Positions 20,619-30,900 of a DNA stretch of 64,000 nt are shown in pieces. The notes beneath the pieces are model-generated. The model did not search any database and was not told the origin of the DNA. It saw only the letters and a list, made by a program, of their open reading frames with translations. Origin of the DNA: Tritrichomonas musculus (lineage: Eukaryota; Parabasalia; Tritrichomonadida; Tritrichomonadidae); NCBI GenBank assembly GCA_039105265.1, contig JAPFFF010000014.1, positions 558,001 through 622,000 on the forward strand, given 5' to 3'. The translations under genes were made by a program, and so were the position numbers. Numbering within the stretch: position 1 is the first letter of the stretch; the number at the start of each line of letters is the position of its first letter.

Positions 20619-21122
20619 TTATTGTAAAGAATTAAAAATTTGATTAATTTTTTCACATCTTAAATTGTTATTATCGCCGGTTAGTGTTACATCTTTTTCA
20701 CTTAATATTTGTATTAAATCTTCGAAAAGCTTATTTGATTGGTTTTTATCATATCGAAGAAGATGTTCAGATAAGGATGCAGCATAACCTGCAATATTTG
20801 CAAATGATTGGCTTATTGTATCTATAGATTTATCTATTTTTTCTCTTTCATTTAAAATTTTTTTACCATCTTTAAGTAATTTTTCTGTTGACTTCAATTT
20901 AGTAAGTTCTTTTATTTTAGAAATTTTTTGTTCAAGCTCAAGCTTTTTTTTACGTATCTGATCACTACTTTGATTATTTTGATCATTTTTTTCTTCAATG
21001 GGAAAATCATTGTAATTAATTTTAAGGTTCATGAGATTGTATTTTGGCTTTGGATAAGGATGTGAATAAGTAAAGTTAGCGGATGGTGGCGCGGCAGGAA
21101 TAATACCTTTAAATTCACACAT
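20619..21122 (-). CDS. Tandem paralogue 2, coiled-coil protein with TYSHPYPKPKY motif
   Basis: A 167-residue protein. It shares with the neighbouring paralogue the N-terminal block TYSHPYPKPKYNLMNLKINY and FPIE, the charged coiled coil, and a 'NIAGY/NIAGD' segment in the second half. It lacks the basic tail of the neighbour. It is divergently arranged with the large gene at 21227, leaving only 104 bp between start codons, so a shared promoter region is likely. Function unknown. Confidence 0.6.
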   Translation of the reverse strand: MCEFKGIIPAAPPSANFTYSHPYPKPKYNLMNLKINYNDFPIEEKNDQNNQSSDQIRKKKLELEQKISKIKELTKLKSTEKLLKDGKKILNEREKIDKSIDTISQSFANIAGYAASLSEHLLRYDKNQSNKLFEDLIQILSEKDVTLTGDNNNLRCEKINQIFNSLQ

Positions 21123-21226
21123 AATTTTTTTTGAAAAAAGTTGTCATAAAAATTTTTATATGGCAACCAAAATCAAATAGAACGATAGGAAAAAAATTCG
21201 TTTTTTTTTTATAAATCTTTATGTGA

Positions 21227-24200
21227 ATGCGAGAAAAATCACTAAAATTTCTTGAAAGCAAACTAGATGAATCAATCAATAATCTTAATTGTGATCTAAG
21301 CGATTTAATTTCTCAACTAAATAATAACATTTCCTTAAATACTGCTAATAATTTTCCTTCATTTCAATCTAAAGAAGAATTTGATAAAAATCGCACCAAT
21401 GTATTTAATGAATTTACAGAATATAATCCGATTTTTATGCCTAGTTTTATAAAAGACAAGAAAACAAAGACACAATTTTTTAAATATGAAAATTTATCAT
21501 TTTTTATGCAGAATTTTTACAAAAATATAGTTGAACAATTGAAAGAAAAAGAAAAAATTGTATCAAGACGAATATCTTCATGTTCTTCTCATTCAATGTA
21601 CCTTGTTTCTTTTACAAATTTTATAGAATCCAATATGCAATTAATACAGAAATGTCAAAATTTTTACTTTCAACTTTCTTATTCATCAAATCTATCGCAA
21701 GAAACTTTTTTATCATTTATCAAATTAATATCATTAAAAAACACTCTTCAATTTCCTCTTAATTATCTATACAAGTTGTTTAAATATTATACTGTTACAA
21801 AAAGAGAAGAAATTCTTACAAAAGCAATTGATCGGTTCCGATCTGATTTACTTTTTTGCTCTTCAATTTCGATTCCTAAGACAAATGAAAATTTAGAAAA
21901 AGAATTGAAAAGAATTTCTTTGCTTTGTGGAATTCCATTTGACCTTCATTCGAATGATGGTCAAAAATTTTTTTATCATTGCGAGAAAGCTTTTTCTGAT
22001 TCTTTTTTGCTTAACATTCCAATTGATTTTTTTGATATAACAAAAGTTGAATATTCGAAGGAAAACGATCCAGTTTCATTGATTAACAATTCAATAATAA
22101 ATGTTACTCTTATAGATAAAGGGCTCATTAAGTCTTTAAAGTCATTATTCACTGGCACGTTTGATGAAATGACGAAATTTTTCAACGATGAGCTTTTTAA
22201 ATTCAATCTTCAAAAAGAAATTAATAGAGATCACCTCCTTTCATTTATGAAAATAAGATTTGTCAAGAACAAGAAAACATTAATTTCATTATATAATAAT
22301 TGCAAAACTTTTATTTCGTTAAAATCGAAAATTTTAAATCAAAAAAATAGTGAAGATGAAGTGAAGTTACTTTTCAAACAAAATTTACGTTTAATTTTTT
22401 CTTTTGCATCTAAGTTAATAAATAAAACTTTTGGTGAATTGGATAATCATTCAATTATAGAAACTGCCCTTTCACTTCAACTTCGTTATGAGCAAAGTAA
22501 AGGAAAAGTTATCAATGCTTTATTAACGGTTTTTGACCATACAAATGATGAATCCATTAATTCAATAATAATTGAATTAATTGATAAAAAACCGTTATTA
22601 TTCTATGATCCATTGAAATCCTATGAAAAGCAATTTGAATTAAATGTTGATGTACTTGACGTTATAGGCCAATGTTTGTGGTTAATGGTCAATTTGTCAA
22701 TTTTAAATGAACAATTTTATTCTTCTTCTTTTCAACAGAAAAATAAAGACGTTTATTTGCTTTCTAATGACTCTGTTCCTATTTCACGGTTTGAAGTGTT
22801 TCCGAATGTTCTTTCTGTCATTAAATTTTATACTAAAGCTCCTTTAATGGCTGAAGAAATTTGTGAGTCCCTTTCAATTAATTATCTTCGTTTTAATCTT
22901 TATTTTTCACTGTCTATTTGGTCGTGCCTTTTAGAAGAAATTAAAGAGTTTACTAATCATTGCCCGTTACCTTATGAAAGGAACCAAATTCCTTATTTAA
23001 GTGAAGATTCGTATCATCTTTTTTCAAATGAAATATTCAATAATTCTGAAAAAATTGAAAAATTTTTCAATGAATTGAATGACACAGAAAAAGTTGCAAC
23101 TTTTGAGAGAAATTATGTTCGTTTGAATAAATGTCTTTCAAAACTTCAGAATTTTTATAATCTTCAACATTTTCTGATTCCTATTTATAACAAACAATTG
23201 AATGTTCACCTCACCTCACCAAGTTTTGAATTACCAAATCTGACACCTGAGTTTCTTCTTGATTCGAAATTTGACGCGATAATAGAAAAAGTTTATGAAG
23301 AGCAGCATCGTTTTACAACGATTCTTTTAACCGCTGTCAGATTCAACAACTATCAAAGCGACTCTCTTTACATGCGAAACAACTTTGATTTGAAGAAGCT
23401 AAAGAGAGACTTATCAACTCTTTCTTATGAAGAGAACATTCGAAATAATTTGAATGAATTTGTTGCTTTTTCAATGTTTTATTCTCTTGATGATTTCAAC
23501 GTTGACAAGCCGCTTTGCGACCTTTCAACGAATCCTTCCTACTTGACGTACTTGAGCCTCTATGAGCTCGCGTTCATGGGCCAGTTAGAAACCGCCTTTT
23601 TTCACTACAATCCGGTCAGAGAGTATTTCCATTTTTCAGAGAATTTCTTTGACTACGAAACGAATTCAATTTCGCCTTTTGTGATACCAACCGTTTCGCA
23701 GTGCCTGACTCTTCCTGAGAGCAAAATCGAGGACGCTTACTCGATCATTTCGCATCGAATTCGAATCTGCCATTTGGTCCGTTTTGAGTCTGTCATTCAG
23801 GCGCCAATCGCGCAGACATTCAATGCGCTTTCCAACGGAAAGCTGCAGTGGAACGGCGACCTCCTTGCGCACCTCCTCTCTGAGATAGAGAACCATCCGT
23901 TCATCAACAAGAGCGGCGCGTATGAAGCCTTCGACTATGTCTTGTTTTGTCGGTTTAACATTGCGTTCTTATCGACCCTTTTCAACGCAGTCCAGTCGGC
24001 TGACAGCGACGCTGAGATGGTCAGAAACATCAAGGAAACATGGATCGAAATCAGCCAGAACAGAAAATTAAAAAGTGACATCGGTGACACCCTGACAATT
24101 GATAGATACAGGCCAAAGTGGGTTGACATTTTTTTGCCTAATTTTTTTGATAAGGCAAAAAATCTTCTAATTGGCCAATTATCGATTGTAAACACAGTTT

Positions 24201-27200
24201 TGGCCGATAACTTGATCAGCTACCCAAACCTCAAGTCGCACGAGATCCTCCACAACGAGCTCTCAAAGATGGTCTCTGTCTTGGCCTGCTCGATTCTTCA
24301 TTCGGAGGAGAAACTCGAAAATTGCAGCATTGAAGAAGCGGTTAGAAAAGTGACAAAGGCAGATTTAAATGAGCACTCTCATTCAAAAAGTTCGATACCT
24401 AGTTTAAGAAGTTTCTCATTCAAACGTGTTTCTGACGAAACCATTCAAAACATGATCGTTGAAAAACAAATTAAAGAGGTCAATGAAATTAGCGAATTAT
24501 TGACCTCAAAACTGTCAAAAAATGCAACAACTACTCTCGCAAAGCCTGAATTTTACAACGATAAGAAGAACTTGCTGAAACACGAGTTCTACATTCCAAC
24601 GCCGGAAGACGTCTCTCGTCAGGTGAACCTTGAAATGAACTTCCGCTTTTTCAAGCTTATTTCAAAATTGAGAGAATTTCTGAGGACACAGAATTTGACC
24701 AAAGAAAAACTGACGGATTTGTGTAAAACCGTCAATTGTTACATTTCAATAGATGACAGCCTATCGTTCTCAATTCGATACAAGAATAAAAAGCCGATAG
24801 ATGCACGAAAACAAACCGATATCCAACGGTTTTGTCAGACTTACAGCGGTTACTTGAGAAACGCCGCAAACGAGCTCAAGAAGAGCAACGAGGAAGCAGA
24901 GCTGCTCGCTCAGATCGAGCGATGCTTCAAGAACGACCAGCGATCGCAGTGGCAGACAAAGTGCGCCGCAGAAAACAGCAAGAGATTCATGGAGCTGAAC
25001 GAGCTGAGAGAGAAAGTGGGGGAGAGAAATAACGAGCAGAGGGAGGAGGACGATAGAATAAGAGAGGGAATCCGCGCCGAGTACCAGAAGCTGCTCGACG
25101 ACATCGACGAGCTCATCGTCCAGGAGAGGATAAAGTTCAGCCGTTACAGAGACAGGCTGCGCAACGGCGTGAAGGAGTCAATACAAAGCTGCCTCCCCAG
25201 CGACGACGAAATCGACAAGGCAATGCGAATGCAAAAGCAAGACCAAAGCCAGCACAGAGAGTCGCACAGCCAAAATGCAGATAATGAGCCCAATAATGAA
25301 TCACACAGCCTAATTCAAGGCCAAAACAGCGGCCAAGACGAGTTTCCTAAACTAGCTAAAAACAAAAGTGACAGTAATTTGAATAACTGTGATTTCGATA
25401 AGTTAAAGAAAGATAAAAGTGACAGCCAAGACGAGTTCCCTAAGCTAGTTAAAAACAAAAGTGACAGTAATTTGAATAACTGTGATTTCGATAAGTTAGT
25501 GAAAGATAAAAGTGACAGCTGTTTGTTCCCAAAGTTTGATGTACAGAAAAGTGACACAAATGACAGTGCGAGCGACTTTCCGAAGCTTCAGGCGAATCGG
25601 AAAGACGGGGACGATGAAAACGAGCTCAAATTTGACCATCATGTTGAATTTTCGCCAGACTCGAGTCGTCGTTTAAACCGCTCCGAAGACTTCCTCAGCA
25701 ACGACGATGAAGACGGCAACCTCGAGTGTCGACGTAGCCGCCCGCCGAGCAGCACAGCTGGTCTTTTGATTGCCGGCGAAAGTCTTCCAAGAGTCCCGCA
25801 ATCACCGGTAACAACAAACCGCCAAAATAACCGCCAAAACGGCTTTCCATCGCCACCCAACTCGGCGTGTCCGAGAGAGACCACTCCTCTGAAGCGCCGC
25901 AGCGTTCACAAGGCGATTTTTGGAAGCTACATGAATCCACGGCGCTCTGAAAAAGTGGAAGATGAGATCGACCAATTAAAGAAAGAAATTCTTCGAATTC
26001 GCGTTGTTCACGCAATGAACATCTTCGCGATGGAGAAGAGTTTCACAGCAAAGATCACAACGGCAACGCAAGAGTACCGCGAGATCAACTCGATCTTCTG
26101 GAACTCGAAGCGAAATTTCGACGAGTTTGTGATGTCAATGACGCGGAAAATCGACGGCTTCTACAGCGAGCTCGCCGATTACGAGGCAGAAATCGAAGCG
26201 ACGAAGGCGAAGATAGAGAAGAGAAAGAAGCAGACGCTGCAGCTGCTTCACTGGAAGCAGGTGAACCTCCAAATGTGCGACAGGATTCAGTCGCAGCTCA
26301 AAGAGTTCAACAGCGGCAGTTCGCCAGATGTCGACGTGCTGACGCTCATCAAGAGAATCGAGGAGTCGCGCGCTGAACTGGAAAGACTGACAGTCGAGAC
26401 GGACGCCTTCGAGCAGGAGCTGGAGAGAGAGATAAGAGAGCCGATGGCAGCAATTGACTACTACAGGCGGAAAATCCAGCAAACTAAGTGTGAAACCGCC
26501 AAACTACGTTACAGAGCAAACCAAGGAAGACTCGGCAACGAAGATGATGAAGAAAAAGTTGAAAATGATGAAGACGAAGAAAATGTTGACGATAAAGGTG
26601 AAACTTCCAAATTTAAACTGAAATTAAATAAAACTGAAAATGAAGACGAAGAAAATGTTGACGATAAAGGTGAAACTTCGAAATTTAAACTAAAATTAAA
26701 TAAAACTGAAAATGAAGATGAAGAAAAAGGTGAAACTTCGAGATTTAAACTAAAATTAAATAAAACTGAAAATGAAGATGAAGAAAAAGGTGAAACTTCG
26801 AAATTTAAACTAAAATTAAATAAAACTGAAAATGATGACGAAGAAGACATTGTTGATGATAAAAGTGAAAATTCGAGATTTAAACTAAAATTAAATAAAA
26901 CTGAAAATGATGACGAAGAAAAAGGTGAAACTTCCAAATTTAAACTGGAAATAAATAAAACTGAAAATGATGACGATGATGAAGTTGATTCTTTTAATGA
27001 AAATTCAAGATTTAAACTGAAAGTAAATAAAAAAAATAAAGACGAAGAAGATATTGAAAAAGAAATGGAAGAATTGGAGTTGGAAAAGCTTCTTGAAAAC
27101 GATGATGATTACACAAACTCATATCAAAATGAAGACGAGGACGGGGATGAAGACGACAACGAAAACGAAGACGATGAAGAAAGTTCAAATAAAAAAGTTG

Positions 27201-27541
27201 ATCTGAAAAAGTTTGAAATTAATGGAAATTCAATGAAAATAAGCAAAAATGAAGAGGAAGCAAATTGCGAGGAACCAGAATTGGACAAGGTTTCAAAGAT
27301 GCGACTGCTGAACCAGGAAATCGCGAGCTCAAACGCGGAACTGAGAAGGAGAATTAAAGAATTGGAAGAAATGAAGGAAAAATGGAAGCCAGAGCTTCGT
27401 GAGTCAATCGAACAGTTGACAACAGAGCCGCAGGCAACTCCGAGGTCATTGATCAATCAGGCAAGCGAGAAAAAAATTGTCAGGCCAGCGGTGCAAAAAA
27501 GGAGGAACAAAAGACAGACTATGAAAGCATCGCTAAAATAA
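21227..27541 (+). CDS. Very large coiled-coil protein with acidic C-terminal repeats
   Basis: A 2,104-residue protein I cannot place in a family. Residues 1 to ~1250 are mixed helical and without obvious motifs. Residues ~1250-1350 are strongly charged coiled coil. Around nt 25335-25530 a ~31-residue unit (DEFPKL...KNKSDSNLNNCDFDKL) occurs twice. Residues ~1570-1765 form another coiled coil. From nt 26553 to 27030 about seven copies of a ~20-residue unit based on KGETSKFKLKLNKTENEDEE follow, then a Glu/Asp-rich stretch, a short coiled coil and a basic tail ending RRNKRQTMKASLK. The middle of the gene (about 23500-26500) is much richer in G+C than either end. A cytoskeletal or scaffold role is the best guess. 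The ATG at 21227 is preceded by ATG-TGA at 21221. Confidence 0.65.
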   Translation: MREKSLKFLESKLDESINNLNCDLSDLISQLNNNISLNTANNFPSFQSKEEFDKNRTNVFNEFTEYNPIFMPSFIKDKKTKTQFFKYENLSFFMQNFYKNIVEQLKEKEKIVSRRISSCSSHSMYLVSFTNFIESNMQLIQKCQNFYFQLSYSSNLSQETFLSFIKLISLKNTLQFPLNYLYKLFKYYTVTKREEILTKAIDRFRSDLLFCSSISIPKTNENLEKELKRISLLCGIPFDLHSNDGQKFFYHCEKAFSDSFLLNIPIDFFDITKVEYSKENDPVSLINNSIINVTLIDKGLIKSLKSLFTGTFDEMTKFFNDELFKFNLQKEINRDHLLSFMKIRFVKNKKTLISLYNNCKTFISLKSKILNQKNSEDEVKLLFKQNLRLIFSFASKLINKTFGELDNHSIIETALSLQLRYEQSKGKVINALLTVFDHTNDESINSIIIELIDKKPLLFYDPLKSYEKQFELNVDVLDVIGQCLWLMVNLSILNEQFYSSSFQQKNKDVYLLSNDSVPISRFEVFPNVLSVIKFYTKAPLMAEEICESLSINYLRFNLYFSLSIWSCLLEEIKEFTNHCPLPYERNQIPYLSEDSYHLFSNEIFNNSEKIEKFFNELNDTEKVATFERNYVRLNKCLSKLQNFYNLQHFLIPIYNKQLNVHLTSPSFELPNLTPEFLLDSKFDAIIEKVYEEQHRFTTILLTAVRFNNYQSDSLYMRNNFDLKKLKRDLSTLSYEENIRNNLNEFVAFSMFYSLDDFNVDKPLCDLSTNPSYLTYLSLYELAFMGQLETAFFHYNPVREYFHFSENFFDYETNSISPFVIPTVSQCLTLPESKIEDAYSIISHRIRICHLVRFESVIQAPIAQTFNALSNGKLQWNGDLLAHLLSEIENHPFINKSGAYEAFDYVLFCRFNIAFLSTLFNAVQSADSDAEMVRNIKETWIEISQNRKLKSDIGDTLTIDRYRPKWVDIFLPNFFDKAKNLLIGQLSIVNTVLADNLISYPNLKSHEILHNELSKMVSVLACSILHSEEKLENCSIEEAVRKVTKADLNEHSHSKSSIPSLRSFSFKRVSDETIQNMIVEKQIKEVNEISELLTSKLSKNATTTLAKPEFYNDKKNLLKHEFYIPTPEDVSRQVNLEMNFRFFKLISKLREFLRTQNLTKEKLTDLCKTVNCYISIDDSLSFSIRYKNKKPIDARKQTDIQRFCQTYSGYLRNAANELKKSNEEAELLAQIERCFKNDQRSQWQTKCAAENSKRFMELNELREKVGERNNEQREEDDRIREGIRAEYQKLLDDIDELIVQERIKFSRYRDRLRNGVKESIQSCLPSDDEIDKAMRMQKQDQSQHRESHSQNADNEPNNESHSLIQGQNSGQDEFPKLAKNKSDSNLNNCDFDKLKKDKSDSQDEFPKLVKNKSDSNLNNCDFDKLVKDKSDSCLFPKFDVQKSDTNDSASDFPKLQANRKDGDDENELKFDHHVEFSPDSSRRLNRSEDFLSNDDEDGNLECRRSRPPSSTAGLLIAGESLPRVPQSPVTTNRQNNRQNGFPSPPNSACPRETTPLKRRSVHKAIFGSYMNPRRSEKVEDEIDQLKKEILRIRVVHAMNIFAMEKSFTAKITTATQEYREINSIFWNSKRNFDEFVMSMTRKIDGFYSELADYEAEIEATKAKIEKRKKQTLQLLHWKQVNLQMCDRIQSQLKEFNSGSSPDVDVLTLIKRIEESRAELERLTVETDAFEQELEREIREPMAAIDYYRRKIQQTKCETAKLRYRANQGRLGNEDDEEKVENDEDEENVDDKGETSKFKLKLNKTENEDEENVDDKGETSKFKLKLNKTENEDEEKGETSRFKLKLNKTENEDEEKGETSKFKLKLNKTENDDEEDIVDDKSENSRFKLKLNKTENDDEEKGETSKFKLEINKTENDDDDEVDSFNENSRFKLKVNKKNKDEEDIEKEMEELELEKLLENDDDYTNSYQNEDEDGDEDDNENEDDEESSNKKVDLKKFEINGNSMKISKNEEEANCEEPELDKVSKMRLLNQEIASSNAELRRRIKELEEMKEKWKPELRESIEQLTTEPQATPRSLINQASEKKIVRPAVQKRRNKRQTMKASLK

Positions 27542-27909
27542 AATTGTTTTGTTTTATTTGTTTTGGAAGTGTTTAGAACTCTTCCTTTGTGGTTTTTTTA
27601 ATGGTAATTTGATTCAATTCTATTATTAATAAATTCAACGGTTGATTAATTAATTTCATATTATTTTTTTTTTTTTTTTTTTTTTTTTAGATGCAGAATC
27701 ACTTGTGGTGCAACTGTTTATCTCATGGATTCTTGAAATTCGGTATGTGACTGTCGATTTAAAAAAAAAAAAAATATTTAATCTTGTTTTTAAAAAACTT
27801 CAAACAAACTAAATGGTATATATATATATCTAACTGAATAACAATTCAAATAAAAGTTAAATCGTATGAAAAATTATATTGTGCCAAAAAATAAAAAAAA
27901 AATTCATAT
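27542..27909. other. Intergenic gap between convergent genes
   Basis: The gap is AT-rich with a long poly-T tract near 27664-27688 and several A runs. It separates the ends of the large coiled-coil gene (+) and the SAC9-like gene (-). No coding or RNA feature is visible. Confidence 0.6.
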
Positions 27910-30900
27910 TCAATCAAAGAACATGAATTTATAAGGCTCAACAAAACCAATTCTATCGAGATAGAAAACTATTATACTATTGAAATCTGAGGGACGACTT
28001 GATACTGGGAAGTACATTATTCCATCATTATCAATTTCCGTTGGAATAATGATTGACTCATGCGATATGTATTTATTATTGTTGAAAAATCCAAGAATGA
28101 GCGAATGTGCCCTATTTTCTCTATTTTGTGGTGGTTTTATAGCATAACCAAGTATACTCTTTTTTTTATATCTAAATTCTTGGGTTCTAAAAGTGGGATT
28201 CCATTCTTTGCATCTCGTTTCACTAAATCGAGGAAGTGCATTTTCTTCTTCGTCTTCTTCTTTCTTTTTAGGTTTCTTTTTCTTTGATTTTTCGGTAGAT
28301 TCTTGAATTTGCTCTTCTTGATCAAACTTTAATTTTAATTGAGGAGATGATTGAATTATTGTTGTACGAGTGCTCACATATTTAAATATCCCTGTTATAT
28401 AAAGAGAATTCAAAATAATGTCAAGGTCTGGATAATTTGAATTTTCAGCGTTTTCATCATTTTCGTTTTCTTTTTTGATTCTTTCCACTGCAATTGGATT
28501 CTTATCAAAAGATATTTTAATTGATTGAACGCATGGAGGTATATCGCTTATTTTGAATTTGTATGTTGATTTAGGCAAGTTGGCATTCTCATTATTTCTA
28601 CTATTACTATCACTGCTATCATCACTTTCTTCATCATCATCACTACTACTATTGCTATCATCTTTTTGGTCTTCGTTAATATTATTATTATTATCATTTT
28701 TCGTAGTAACTGTTTCAACTTGTTTTATATCAAGAGAAGTTAAAGTGGCTTTTTTGAGGCCTTCATCGTCATAAATTGTTAATACCATGTTAAACAAATC
28801 TGGTGAGACAGGCTTCATGAAATTGACTGTTATGGTATCTAAGCAAACGCCAATAGGATAGCACAAAATAATTTTTTGATCAGAAGATTCAACAATTTCA
28901 ATTTCCGCATCACCGCCAGTTAATAGTTTCCTTAGTTTCTTATCATCTGCATCTAGTAAAGTTGATAAAAAAACTTTTGCCATATGATTTAATTCAACAG
29001 GCTTGCCTTCGTAATGAGAAAATGTGGTGGAATAAAATCCTACGTATTCGTTTACATCAATTAAAGCCTTACTACTCACATTTTTGAGAATGTAAAGTTG
29101 AATTTGCATTTGTTCATCGAATATTGTTTTACAATCTTTGCAAAGTACAATAGCTGATTTCTTGTTCGATTCATCTAATTTATCAGTCTTGACGCACGTG
29201 ATTGGATACATTGAATCAGGAATAAAAAACGGTGGCGACTTATCATAATCATTTGCTTTTTCTCCACAATTAATACATAACAAATCTTTGTTCTTGCGCA
29301 GGGAATATGAACGAAGATCGTAAACCCAAGGGTTTCTCTTTAGTCTAACCAAATAGTTATTTCGGTAATAATCGTTGATACCAAATTCAATTCTTGTTAA
29401 TTCGATTGATCTTAATTCGCTTAAAGTTTGATGCCTATAATCTAAATTTTTATAGATCTCAGTAAGGTGTTCATAGGCAGTCTTTCCTTGGATAAAGGGA
29501 GGCTTTCCTGTAATATAATAACATTTTCTGGGATTATTTGGCCGTTTCACTCTGAAACGAATATTTCCCAAATTCATTTTCTTACAAAAAGCTGAGAATT
29601 TAACAGAAACAAATGAAGTTGGTTGTAGACACAGTGGATCAATAGGATAATAGTTTGATAGCTTTGCCATTTTCCTAATATCATAAGTTACCCAAACGCC
29701 TTTAACATCTTTATCTTGGCCATCGATTGCTGTATCAACTAAACTAACTGTTCGGTATTCAGAAAAAAGAGGAAGTGTTATGTTATGAAAGAAGAGTGAA
29801 TGTGAATCTAAATCGCTATCAACTGTTAATGTAATATTACATAAACTGGAAAGTAAATTGGGAACAACAAATATTGATATAGAACATAGTAAAAATGGTT
29901 CAGGAAACATTACAACAACTATGTTATCGCCTTTTGGCAAAAGTGTAAATTTTTGAATTGGAGATTCTAAAATCTGATGCACAATTGAGGTTTTTTCATA
30001 AACGATACGCGAGAGAAGTGAAATATGTTGTTCATCTAGAGTAAATTGTGAATTTTTGACCATTGTCGAAGTCCACTCTTCTATAATTGCTTGTCTGGTT
30101 CCATCATATATGCAATTCTGAAATCTTCTATAAACAGAAACAACTTTATCACTATCTTTTGTTCCTTCTTTTGTTGGAGTCATGAAATGGCGTATTATAT
30201 GAGTTTTAATAGCATCTGTATTAGTGTACATCAAAGATATTATATTCCCAGAAATAATAAAGCATTCGCCAAGGAAATCAATTACTTTCTTGTTTAATGA
30301 ATCAATTGGATGTGTGAGTTGAATTTCACCTTTGAAATCCGGTTTTTTAAATTCTTCACAGCCACTTTTCATTATGAATTTGGCTGTTAAGACAAGTGAA
30401 TAAAAGAATGTAGCTACGTTTGTTCTGTCAAGGGAATCTGCGCAGTTAAAACGAAAAACGGTTTTCTGACGCTTTTGATGATTATCTTTATTAGATATAT
30501 GATAATCACCAGTTTTACTATCGACAACAGTAAAATTTGATTCGTTGATGTCATTACTTATCAATGAATAGAATTCACTTACCATATTATCTATACCTTT
30601 TTCCTTTAAAAGTGCATTAATATCGAAATTTGTGTATTTAAGAGTTACATGTGGAAATACATTCGAAAGCGTTTCAACCCCTTCTGAATAAACTTCATCT
30701 ATTCTTTTCTCTTGGCCATTTTTTTGTAAAAGCGAAATCACACAAATTTTTTCTGTTTCAAATCTTTGAATTATTGAATCAAGAAAATACATCGGAGTAT
30801 CGTTATTTGCATTTTCTTTGACAACATGATTTGCCATCACTAAATTTTTTATTTCAGTTTCCCATAAAACTGGTGGGCTCCCTCTCCTCCATGATTGAGC

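Noticed and set aside
26509-26937. Long antisense ORF rich in Ser and Phe
   Set aside because: A shadow of the acidic repeat region of the large coiled-coil gene; its repeats simply mirror the sense repeats.
27690-27760. Possible spliceosomal intron signal GGTATGTGACTG in an intergenic gap
   Set aside because: No matching branch/acceptor motif (ACTAACACACAG-like) and no coding sequence on either side that needs joining.
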